Program-made: the position numbers and the translations under genes
Notes under the pieces: model-generated
The model's input: only the letters and a program-made list of their open reading frames with translations
Told to the model about the DNA's origin: nothing
Database searches by the model: none
Assembly: GCF_002234595.1 (NCBI RefSeq)
Contig: NZ_NMUL01000033.1
Span: 1-64,000, forward strand
Length of the DNA: 64,000 nt
DNA from: Amycolatopsis vastitatis
Lineage (GTDB): Bacteria; Actinomycetota; Actinomycetes; Mycobacteriales; Pseudonocardiaceae
Direction: 5' to 3'
Shown: one piece after another, positions 57,008-64,000 of the stretch
Numbering within the stretch: position 1 is the stretch's first letter
How the letters are laid out: every line of letters starts with the position of its first letter

Positions 57008-57924
57008 CCCTCGAGCTTGTGCTGACGCAGAAGGAAAAGCTCGCCGACGGCGTCGTCCGGCTCACCCTCCGCGCGCCTGACGGCGAGCCGTTGCCGTCGT
57101 GGGAGCCGGGGGCGCACATCGATCTCCGGCTGCCCGGCGACGTCGTGCGCCAGTACTCGCTCTGTGGCGATCCCGGGGACAGGTCGGCGTACGTCGTGGC
57201 GGTGCTGCGGGAGACCGACGGCCGCGGCGGCTCGGCGTACGTCCACGATTCGCTGTCCCCCGGAGATCGGCTCGAGGTGGACGGCCCCCGGAACCACTTC
57301 GCCCTGGTGGACGCCGAGCGGTACCTGTTCATCGCGGGCGGCATCGGCATCACCCCGATCCTGCCGATGCTCGACCGGGTCGCCGCGACGGGCCGCGAGT
57401 GGCAGCTGGTGTACGGCGGCCGGACGCGTTCGTCGATGGCCTTCACAGCCGAGCTGGCCGAGCACGGCGACCGCGTGACGTTCCGGCCGCAGGACGAGCA
57501 CGGGCTGCTCGACCTCCCGGCACTGCTGGCCGGCGCGGGGCCGAGCACGGCGGTGTACTGCTGCGGCCCGGAACCGCTGCTGGCCGCGTTGGAGGCGCTC
57601 GGCCCGGAAGACCTGCACGTCGAGCGCTTCACCGCTCGGCCGGAGGAAGGGCCGCGCACGGCTTTCGAGGTCGAGCTGGCCGGGTCCGGCCGGGTGCTGC
57701 CGGTGCCGGCGGACCGGTCGATCCTGGACGTGCTCGAGGAAGCGGGGATGACGGTGCTGTCGTCGTGCCGGGAAGGCACGTGCGGCACCTGTGAGACCGG
57801 CGTGCTCGGCGGGACTCCCGACCACCGCGACTCGGTGCTGACCGAGGCCGAACGGCTGGAGAGCGAGGTGATGATGCTCTGCGTGTCGCGCGCCTGCTCC
57901 CCGCGGCTGGTGCTCGACCTCTGA
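57004..57924 (+). CDS. PDR/VanB-family ferredoxin reductase
   Basis: 306 aa: FAD/FMN-binding barrel (VRQYSLCGDP), NAD domain (FIAGGIGITPILPML) and a C-terminal plant-type [2Fe-2S] ferredoxin domain (CREGTCGTCETGVL, with the fourth Cys in MMLCVSRA). It feeds electrons from NAD(P)H to the oxygenase encoded two genes upstream. Confidence 0.92.
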   Translation: MTLELVLTQKEKLADGVVRLTLRAPDGEPLPSWEPGAHIDLRLPGDVVRQYSLCGDPGDRSAYVVAVLRETDGRGGSAYVHDSLSPGDRLEVDGPRNHFALVDAERYLFIAGGIGITPILPMLDRVAATGREWQLVYGGRTRSSMAFTAELAEHGDRVTFRPQDEHGLLDLPALLAGAGPSTAVYCCGPEPLLAALEALGPEDLHVERFTARPEEGPRTAFEVELAGSGRVLPVPADRSILDVLEEAGMTVLSSCREGTCGTCETGVLGGTPDHRDSVLTEAERLESEVMMLCVSRACSPRLVLDL

Positions 57925-57966
57925 CGGAGCGTCACTGTGCGGCGGGCCGGGCCGATCTGTAGTGGT

Positions 57967-59424
57967 ATGGGACGGGTGACGACGTTCCTGGACAAGGCGG
58001 ACGAACGGCTGGGCGACGGCCTGGAGCGGATCCTGTGCGCCCACCACCGGCGGCGGCTGCGCGGGCTCGGCTGGGGCGACGTGCTCGCACCGGGCGGCGC
58101 GCAGGACCCGCTCGGCGGGCGGGCGCCGGTTCGCGACGGCAACCGCATCGAGGTGCTGATCGACGGCGAGGAGTCGCTGCCCGCCGTCGCGGCGGCCATC
58201 CGGCGGGCGAAGTCGCACGTGCACATCGCCAACTGGCACGCCAGCGCGGACTTCCGGCTGACGCGCGAGCCCGGCTCGCCCACCCTGCGTGAGCTGCTGG
58301 CCGAAGCCGCCGGGCGCGGTGTCGAGGTCCGGGTCCTGCTGTGGGCGGGGCCGCCCTTCCCGGCGTTCCAGCCGTCGCGGCGCCTGGCCCGGTCCGAACG
58401 GCGGAAGTTCACCGAGGGCACGGACGTGCGTTGCGTGCTGGACGCCCGCGAACGGACCCTGCACTGCCACCACGAGAAGCTGGTGGTCGTCGACGACGCG
58501 GTCGCGTTCGTCGGCGGCGTGGACTTCACGGCACTGGAGGGCGACCGGCACGACAGCCCGGACCACCCGCCGCGCCCGATCGGCTGGCACGACCTGATGG
58601 CGCGGGTCGAAGGCCCGGCGGTCGCGGACGTCGCCGTCCACTTCTGCCGCCGGTGGACCGAGGTGGCGGGTGAGGAGCTGCCCGCGCCCGCGGTCCCGGA
58701 ACCGGCGGGCAGCAGCCGGGCCCAGCTGCTGAAGACGGTCCCGAACAACACCTACGACTTCCTGCCTCGTGGGGAGTTCACGGTCCTGGACGGCTACCTG
58801 CGGGCGCTGCGCTCGGCGCGGCGGCTGGTGTACCTGGAGAACCAGTTCCTGTGGTCGCCCGAGATCGCCGAGGTCCTGCTCGACAAGCTCCGCAACCCCC
58901 CGGACGACCGCTTCCGCGTGGTCCTGCTGCTGCCCCGCAAGCCGAGCAACGGCTCGGACACGACGCGCGGCCAGCTGGGCAGGCTCCTGGACGCCGACGA
59001 CGGCAACCACCGCCTGCTCGCCACGACGATCAGCGCCCACGGCGGCGGCTCGGCGGCCCCGGTGTACGTCCACGCGAAACTCGGCATCGTGGACGATTCG
59101 TGGCTGACGGTGGGGTCGGCGAACCTGAACGAGCATTCGTTGTTCAACGACACGGAAGTGAACCTCGCGACGGACGATCCGGCGGTGACCCGGGCGACGC
59201 GGCTGCGGTTGTGGGCCGAGCACCTGGGGCGGCCGGTCTCGGAACTGGAGGACCGGGACCCGGCGGACATCGTGGACAACCTGTGGCGCCCGTTGGCGGA
59301 GGAGCAGGCCGAGCGGGAACGGCGCGGTGAGCAGCGGACGCACCGGCTGGTGTTGCTGCCGGGGGTTTCCCGGCGGGCGGGCCGGTTGCAGGGGCCGTTG
59401 CGGGGACTGCTGGTGGACGGCTGA
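57967..59424 (+). CDS. Phospholipase D-like protein with two HKD motifs
   Basis: 485 aa. Two catalytic HxK(x4)D motifs: HHEKLVVVDD near residue 168 and VHAKLGIVDD near 367. It could cleave or transfer phosphatidyl groups (PLD or cardiolipin-synthase-like). No signal peptide is evident, so it acts inside or at the membrane face. It converges with the aldehyde dehydrogenase gene. Confidence 0.9.
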   Translation: MGRVTTFLDKADERLGDGLERILCAHHRRRLRGLGWGDVLAPGGAQDPLGGRAPVRDGNRIEVLIDGEESLPAVAAAIRRAKSHVHIANWHASADFRLTREPGSPTLRELLAEAAGRGVEVRVLLWAGPPFPAFQPSRRLARSERRKFTEGTDVRCVLDARERTLHCHHEKLVVVDDAVAFVGGVDFTALEGDRHDSPDHPPRPIGWHDLMARVEGPAVADVAVHFCRRWTEVAGEELPAPAVPEPAGSSRAQLLKTVPNNTYDFLPRGEFTVLDGYLRALRSARRLVYLENQFLWSPEIAEVLLDKLRNPPDDRFRVVLLLPRKPSNGSDTTRGQLGRLLDADDGNHRLLATTISAHGGGSAAPVYVHAKLGIVDDSWLTVGSANLNEHSLFNDTEVNLATDDPAVTRATRLRLWAEHLGRPVSELEDRDPADIVDNLWRPLAEEQAERERRGEQRTHRLVLLPGVSRRAGRLQGPLRGLLVDG

Positions 59425-59427
59425 CCG

Positions 59428-61002
59428 TTACCGGATCCGGAACCTCCGCAGCATCTTCAGCCCGGACAGCATGCTTTCGACGTACTTCTCGTACCCCTGC
59501 CCCGGCCGGGGGCCCATGACCTGCTTCTTCAGCACAGCCAGGTTCTTCACGTCGGTGTACTTGAGCAGCCCCTGGTCTCCGTGCCGGGCGCCGACGCCGG
59601 AGTTCTTCACGCCTCCCGACGGCGTTCCCTTCGCCGCATACGCCGTCGCGAGAATGTCGTTGACATTCACATTCCCTGACTCGATGCGCGACGCCAGTGC
59701 GCAGCCCGCCACGACGTCGCCGCTCCAGACCGAGGCGTTCAAGCCGTAGTCCGTGTCGTTCGCCAGCGCCACCGCTTCGTCGACCGTGCGGTACTTGTGC
59801 AGCGCCACCACCGGGCCGAACGTCTCCGTGACGCCGCAGAGCATCTCCGCGGTGACGCCTTCGAGGATCGTCGGCTCGAAGAACGCCGGGCCGAGGTCGG
59901 GGCGGGGCTTGCCGCCGCAGAGGACCGTTGCGCCCTTCGCGACCGCATCGTCCACATGGGACTTCACGCGGCGCATGTGGTCCACCGACACGAGTGAGCC
60001 CATGTCGGGGCCGAAGTCGTACGCCGCCCGGACGTCGAGGGCCGAGGCCGCCGCCACGAACGCCTTCTTGAACTCCTCGTAGCGGGACTCCGGCAGGTAG
60101 ATCCGCTCGATGTGCATGCAGATCTGGCCCGTGTTGCCGAACGCACCGAAGATCGCGCCCCGGACGGCCTCGGAAAAATCGGCGTCCTCCAGCACGATCA
60201 TCGGGTTCTTGCCGCCGAGCTCGAGGCAGCAGCCGATCAGGTTGCGGCCCGCCCGTTCGCCGATCACCCGGCCGGTGGCCGTGGAGCCGGTGAACATCAC
60301 GTAGTCCGCGTGGTCGATGAGTGTCGGGCCGACGTCCGGGCCCTCGCCGCACACCACCTGGAACAGCCCCTCCGGCAGGCCGGCCTCCTCCAGCAGCCGG
60401 ATGCCGTAGAGCGGTGAGAGCGCCGTCTTGTTGTCCGGCTTGAGCACGACCGCGTTGCCGGCCATCAGCGCCGGCACCGCGTCGGAAATGCCCGTGGCGA
60501 ACGGGAAGTTCCACGGCGCGATGATGCCGACGACGCCCTTGGGCTGCCGGACCTCGGTCGACGTCGTCACCAGCGGCACCGGGCCGCCGCGCTTGACCGG
60601 CGCCAGCAGCCGGGCCGCCCGCTTCAGGTAGTGGCTCATCACCATCGGCGGGTCGCAGGTCTCCTCGATCGCCATCCGCCGGTTCTTGCCGCTCTCGACC
60701 TGGATCAGGTCGGCAACCGCCCGCGCGTGGTCGACGAACAGCGTGTGCGCCCGCTTGAACACCGCCAGCCGCTCCTTCACCGGCGTGGCCGCCCACTTCC
60801 GCTGGGCCTCCCGCGCGACGGCGAACGCCCGCTCGATGTCCTCCGGGGCCGACTGCGGCAGCTCGACGAGCACGTCTCCGGTGTAGACCTCGGTCAGTTT
60901 CCAGGTCGTGCCGGACGAGCCGGGAACCCGCGCCACCAGCTGTTGCAGGAACGCGTCGGTCACCGACGCCGGACGGGTGAGTTCGAGCGGGGTGAGGGTC
61001 AC
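59428..61002 (-). CDS. Aldehyde dehydrogenase (succinate-semialdehyde type)
   Basis: 524 aa, NAD(P)-dependent. Active-site C295 in NTGQICMH, general base E261 in CLELGGKNP, and cofactor motif FTGSTATG. The C-terminal about 30 residues (EKYVESMLSGLKMLRRFRIR) extend beyond the usual ending, perhaps a membrane-facing helix. GTG 61002 overlaps the GMC oxidoreductase stop (GTGA). The pair could oxidise an alcohol to an acid in two steps. Confidence 0.92.
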   Translation of the reverse strand: MTLTPLELTRPASVTDAFLQQLVARVPGSSGTTWKLTEVYTGDVLVELPQSAPEDIERAFAVAREAQRKWAATPVKERLAVFKRAHTLFVDHARAVADLIQVESGKNRRMAIEETCDPPMVMSHYLKRAARLLAPVKRGGPVPLVTTSTEVRQPKGVVGIIAPWNFPFATGISDAVPALMAGNAVVLKPDNKTALSPLYGIRLLEEAGLPEGLFQVVCGEGPDVGPTLIDHADYVMFTGSTATGRVIGERAGRNLIGCCLELGGKNPMIVLEDADFSEAVRGAIFGAFGNTGQICMHIERIYLPESRYEEFKKAFVAAASALDVRAAYDFGPDMGSLVSVDHMRRVKSHVDDAVAKGATVLCGGKPRPDLGPAFFEPTILEGVTAEMLCGVTETFGPVVALHKYRTVDEAVALANDTDYGLNASVWSGDVVAGCALASRIESGNVNVNDILATAYAAKGTPSGGVKNSGVGARHGDQGLLKYTDVKNLAVLKKQVMGPRPGQGYEKYVESMLSGLKMLRRFRIR

Positions 61003-62627
61003 GGCCGGCTCCCGAGGACGAGCTGGGCGCCCATTTCGCCGATCATGATGCAGGGCGCGTTGGTGTTGCCGCCGGTGATGGACGGCATGATCGAGGCGTC
61101 GCAGACCCGCAGGCCGTCGACGCCGCGCACGCGCAGGTCGGGGCCGACGACCGCGAGCTCGTCGACGCCCATCCGGCACGTGCCGACGCCGTGGTAGACC
61201 GACGTCGCGCGGTTCAGGATCGCGTCACGCAGGGCCTGGCCCTTGAGGTCCTTGCCCGGGTGGATCTCCTCCTTGACCGCGCCCTTGAACGCCTTCGACG
61301 CGAAGATCTCGCGCACCATCTCCGAGCCCTCGCCGAGCAGCTCGAGGTCGGCCGGGTCGGACAGGTACTGGAAGTCGATGAGCGGGGCCGCCGCCGGGTC
61401 GGAGGAGGCGAGCCGCAGTGTGCCGCGGCTCTTCGGGTAGATCAGGGTCGTCAGCACGGTGAGCGCGGGGCGCTTGTCGACGTCGTGCCGGATCGGCGCG
61501 TCCTGGTTGGGCGCGACGTAGGCCCACGGCAGCAGGTGCAGCTGCAGGTCGGGGATCGCCCCGGCCTGCGAGGTCCGCAGGAACGCGACCGCTTCGAAGA
61601 CCGAGTTCGCCAGGAACGTGGTGCCGGGCCGGAGCAGCTCCCGGGCGAGCCCGCGGGCGAAGTACGGCGCCGTGCCCTTGTTCTTGCTGGTCGACACGTG
61701 GAACGTCAGGGCGTGGAACATGTGGTCGTGCATGTTGTCGCCGACGGGCAGGTCGGCGACGACGTCGATGCCGTGTTCCTTGAGGTGCTCGGCGTGGCCG
61801 ATGCCGGACAGCATGAGCAGCTGGGCGGAGCCGATGACGCCGGCCGAGAGGATGACTTCCTTGCCGGCGCGGATGGTGCGACGGCGACCGCGGTCGAGGA
61901 CCTCGACACCGGCGGCGCGGCCGTTCTCGATCAGCACCTTCTCGACCAGCACCCGGTCCTGCAGCTCCAGCGTCGAGGGCGCGAGGTTGTGGAGGTAGCC
62001 GCGCGAGGCGCTGTAGCGCAGGCCGTCGGCGGCGTTCTGCTGCATCCGGCTGACGCCTTCTTGGGACTCGGCGTTGTAGTCGTCGAGGATCTTGCAGCCG
62101 AGCGCGTCGGCGGTGGCGTCGACGAACTGCACCGAGCCTTCCTGCGGGTTCTTCGCGCGGGTGACCCGGATCGGCCCGCCCGCGCCGCGGAAGGCGTTCT
62201 CGCCGTCTTCGAAGTCCTCCATCCGCTTGTAGGCGGCGTTGACACTGTCGGCGTCCCAGCCGGTGTTGCCCTCGGCGGCCCAGGAGTCGAAGTTGGCGCG
62301 GTTGCCGCGGACGTAGACCATGCCGTTGATGGAGCTGGAGCCGCCGACGACCCGGCCGCGCGGCACCGGCATCCGCCGATCGAGAACGTGTTTCTGCGGC
62401 ACGCCGTAGAAGCCCCAGTCGAGCGGCTTCTTGAGCTGCGGCACCGCGTGCATCGGCCCGACGAGCCCGGGTTTCTTGACGAGCAGCTGCTCGTCGCTCT
62501 TGCCGGCTTCGAGCACGATCACACTGGCCCCGGACTGGGCCAGCCGTCCCGCGATCGCCGCGCCCGAGCTGCCCGACCCGACGACGACGTAGTCGGCCTC
62601 GTCGCCGCGCGCCGCCCTTTTCGCCAT
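60999..62627 (-). CDS. GMC-family FAD oxidoreductase (choline dehydrogenase-like)
   Basis: 542 aa. FAD-binding YVVVGSGSSGAAIAGRLA at residues 13-30, the GMC signature GRVVGGSSSINGMVYVRG, and C-terminal catalytic His and Asn in YHGVGTCRMG and GGNTNAPCIMIGE. It oxidises a primary alcohol to an aldehyde, which the next gene's enzyme would convert to the acid. A palindromic operator lies 25 bases upstream, after the TetR gene on the same strand. Confidence 0.92.
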   Translation of the reverse strand: MAKRAARGDEADYVVVGSGSSGAAIAGRLAQSGASVIVLEAGKSDEQLLVKKPGLVGPMHAVPQLKKPLDWGFYGVPQKHVLDRRMPVPRGRVVGGSSSINGMVYVRGNRANFDSWAAEGNTGWDADSVNAAYKRMEDFEDGENAFRGAGGPIRVTRAKNPQEGSVQFVDATADALGCKILDDYNAESQEGVSRMQQNAADGLRYSASRGYLHNLAPSTLELQDRVLVEKVLIENGRAAGVEVLDRGRRRTIRAGKEVILSAGVIGSAQLLMLSGIGHAEHLKEHGIDVVADLPVGDNMHDHMFHALTFHVSTSKNKGTAPYFARGLARELLRPGTTFLANSVFEAVAFLRTSQAGAIPDLQLHLLPWAYVAPNQDAPIRHDVDKRPALTVLTTLIYPKSRGTLRLASSDPAAAPLIDFQYLSDPADLELLGEGSEMVREIFASKAFKGAVKEEIHPGKDLKGQALRDAILNRATSVYHGVGTCRMGVDELAVVGPDLRVRGVDGLRVCDASIMPSITGGNTNAPCIMIGEMGAQLVLGSRP

Positions 62628-62651
62628 GTCCGCTCCTCGCTACGACCGGCC

Positions 62652-62675
62652 ACTAGAACTGTAACGTGTTCTAGT
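62652..62675. promoter_or_regulatory. Palindromic operator before the GMC-ALDH operon
   Basis: ACTAGAAC-TGTAACGT-GTTCTAGT, perfect 8-bp arms. The inner TGTAACGTGTTCTA also fits T-N2-AAC-N2-GTT-N2-A, the consensus of the mycobacterial sterol regulator KstR. Likely bound by the adjacent TetR protein. Confidence 0.65.
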
Positions 62676-62750
62676 TCGAGCCAACCGTATAGCGTCGCCA
62701 CCCGCTTCCGCAACGGTCCCGGCGGACACGGGGCGTCCCCCGGTATCAGG

Positions 62751-63287
62751 TCATCGAGCGGTGAGGACCCGCGCCCACGGCTCGTCGACGTCGGCCAGGC
62801 CCAGCACGGCGACCACGTTGTCGAGCATTCCGGCACCGAACCAGTGCCGCACGGCGTCGTCGTCGCCCAGCAACTGCCGGACGGTGTCGACCTGCTTGGC
62901 GTAGCACCGTCGCACGGCCCGCCCCACCTGCGGCTCGCCGGCGGCACAGTTCGCGTGCATGAGGAAACGCAGGATGGTCCGGTCCGCGACGAGCGCGGCG
63001 TAGGCGCCCCGCGCCGCCTCCAGCGCCGTCCCGGTCCCACCTGACGCCGGCGAGTGCGCGGCCAGGGTTTCGGCCATCAGGACGGACACGTGGTCGACCG
63101 CCGCCGCGAACAGTGCTTCCTTGTTCGGGTACAGGCGGTACAGATACGGCTGGGAGATGCCGACCCGGTCGGCGATCTCGTGCGTCGTCGTACCGTAGAA
63201 ACCCTTCTGCGCGAAGCAGTCGATCGCGGCGGCCACGACGGCCCGGCGTCGTTCGTCGCTCTTGGTGCTGGTGCCGGCGGCAGGCAT
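62751..63287 (-). CDS. TetR-family transcriptional regulator
   Basis: 178 aa: N-terminal TetR helix-turn-helix (HEIADRVGISQPYLYRLYPNKEALF) and a divergent ligand domain. It lies upstream of the GMC-ALDH genes on the same strand, with the palindrome in the 123-base gap, so it probably represses them and releases on binding an alcohol, aldehyde or lipid. Confidence 0.9.
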   Translation of the reverse strand: MPAAGTSTKSDERRRAVVAAAIDCFAQKGFYGTTTHEIADRVGISQPYLYRLYPNKEALFAAAVDHVSVLMAETLAAHSPASGGTGTALEAARGAYAALVADRTILRFLMHANCAAGEPQVGRAVRRCYAKQVDTVRQLLGDDDAVRHWFGAGMLDNVVAVLGLADVDEPWARVLTAR

Positions 63288-63312
63288 GGGCGTCAGTCAA
63301 CCACGGCTCTTC

Positions 63313-63783
63313 TCAGCCCCCGAAAGCCACACTGAGCCCGGAGCCGGACGGCACTTCGGGGGGCGTGAGGGCCTCGATCGCCACCAGCGGGTTCCAGTAG
63401 TCCAGGTAGTGGGTGATGAGCGCGTCGTCATCGGTCCGGACGACGGAGATGCACGTCTGCTCGTACGGCTTGCCGGTCGTCAGCGCAGTGCCCTTCGAGC
63501 GGAACTCGGCGATCACGAGACCCGGATCCACCGTCTCGTGGAAGACCAGGTCGACGAACTCGACATCGAAGGTCTCGGGAAAGCCGCTCATGTGCGCGAC
63601 CAGTGCGTCCCGCCCCGTCACCCGCCGAGGCACGCCGGCCGGCGCGAACGGGAACTCGAGCACCGCGTCCGGGGCGAACAGGTTCACCCATTCGTCCGTG
63701 CGTCCCGCGGCAGTGAGGCGCAGGTGCTCGGCCACGGCGTGCTGGGCGGCGGCGCGACGGCGGGCGTCTTCCTCGGTTGTCAT
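63313..63783 (-). CDS. SnoaL/NTF2-like protein
   Basis: 156 aa, SnoaL-like fold (EHLRLTAAGRTDEWVNLFAPDAVLEFPFA, FRSKGTALTTGKPYEQTCISVVR). The same family as the 26.1-kb gene but distinct. It may be an isomerase or ligand binder in the same catabolic group as its TetR neighbour, 25 bases downstream. ATG 63783 after GGAG. Confidence 0.86.
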   Translation of the reverse strand: MTTEEDARRRAAAQHAVAEHLRLTAAGRTDEWVNLFAPDAVLEFPFAPAGVPRRVTGRDALVAHMSGFPETFDVEFVDLVFHETVDPGLVIAEFRSKGTALTTGKPYEQTCISVVRTDDDALITHYLDYWNPLVAIEALTPPEVPSGSGLSVAFGG

Positions 63784-63792
63784 ATCCACTCC

Positions 63793-63816
63793 AGGTTAGT
63801 GATAGACCGATAACCT
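63793..63816. promoter_or_regulatory. Inverted repeat AGGTTA-N12-TAACCT upstream of the SnoaL gene
   Basis: Six-bp arms in an AT-richer stretch 10 bases before the start codon. Possible second site of the TetR protein; weak. Confidence 0.35.
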
Positions 63817-63881
63817 ACCATGAACCGGCGAAATACGGTCGTCAGCGCGACCGACACCACGTCTGCTTGGCGGAGCGGGCC

Positions 63882-64000
63882 TCAGCCCCAGTTCAGGAAG
63901 CGGTAGTGCAGGCCCGTCGAGGACTCCAGCCACTCCCCCACGGAGTCCGCCGGACGCCCCACCTCCGGCGCGAACGTGTTCCCTTCGAAGGGCTCCCGGA
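63882..64000 (-). CDS. C-terminal end of an unidentified protein (5' part outside window)
   Basis: The last 38 residues end in VGRPADSVGEWLESSTGLHYRFLNWG and a TGA at 63882. The stretch reads as true coding sequence, but too little remains for a family call. Confidence 0.6.
   Translation of the reverse strand, partial: REPFEGNTFAPEVGRPADSVGEWLESSTGLHYRFLNWG

Overview
The window is very GC-rich actinobacterial DNA, with strong G/C at third codon positions, frequent GTG starts, many 4-nt stop/start overlaps, an EspC/YbaB type VII secretion cassette and AlkZ-, KTSC- and ChaB-type genes. Gene content and style fit a soil Pseudonocardiaceae, most like Amycolatopsis. I see no rRNA, tRNA, CRISPR array, prophage, transposase or origin. 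Coding density is high, and the longest stretch without a confident gene is about 340 bases (13774-14109).

Layout. 1-5.5 kb: an AlkZ-like gene and an epoxide hydrolase facing a WYL regulator, an ArsR/AHSA1 pair and a ROK regulator. 5.5-10.4 kb: a tightly overlapped sulfonate operon (ABC transporter, flavin monooxygenase, TauD dioxygenase) behind a structured leader. 10.4-24.6 kb: a stress island of an M20 hydrolase, an Orn/Lys/Arg-type decarboxylase, hemerythrin, two YbdK ligases around a STAS protein, a haem-oxygenase-like diiron protein, CDGSH and methyltransferase genes, ATP-grasp, FAD-Rieske, SDR/DUF1360 and topoisomerase IB. 24.7-31.2 kb: assorted single genes (intradiol dioxygenase, SnoaL/PadR, secreted protein, XRE/MBL pair, GlsB membrane protein). 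31.2-39.5 kb: an anti-sigma-type kinase, a type VII secretion cassette, a divergent glutamyl-tRNA synthetase with a leader hairpin, a STAS-kinase fusion, KTSC and ChaB. 39.6-51.2 kb: APC permease, FkbM methyltransferase, a five-gene membrane operon, SDR, a frameshifted DUF2231 gene and a RecB-like nuclease/helicase. 51.3-64 kb: catabolism (GH67 alpha-glucuronidase, acyl-ACP desaturase, IclR + Rieske oxygenase + reductase, phospholipase D, aldehyde dehydrogenase + GMC oxidoreductase under TetR, SnoaL, and a cut gene).

The main unifying signal is regulatory. About twenty genes or operons between 11.6 and 47.7 kb carry a promoter of the form GTTT (or G-N-N-T) - 14 to 17 nt - GGGTA(C/T/G), which matches the sigB/sigF stress consensus of actinomycetes. 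Six intergenic regions hold two such promoters back to back. In eleven cases the -10 element ends only 8-10 nt before the start codon, which predicts leaderless mRNAs. The same region encodes a STAS antagonist, an anti-sigma-type kinase and a STAS-kinase fusion, so it looks like a general-stress regulon cluster with part of its partner-switching machinery. The sigma factor itself is not in the window.
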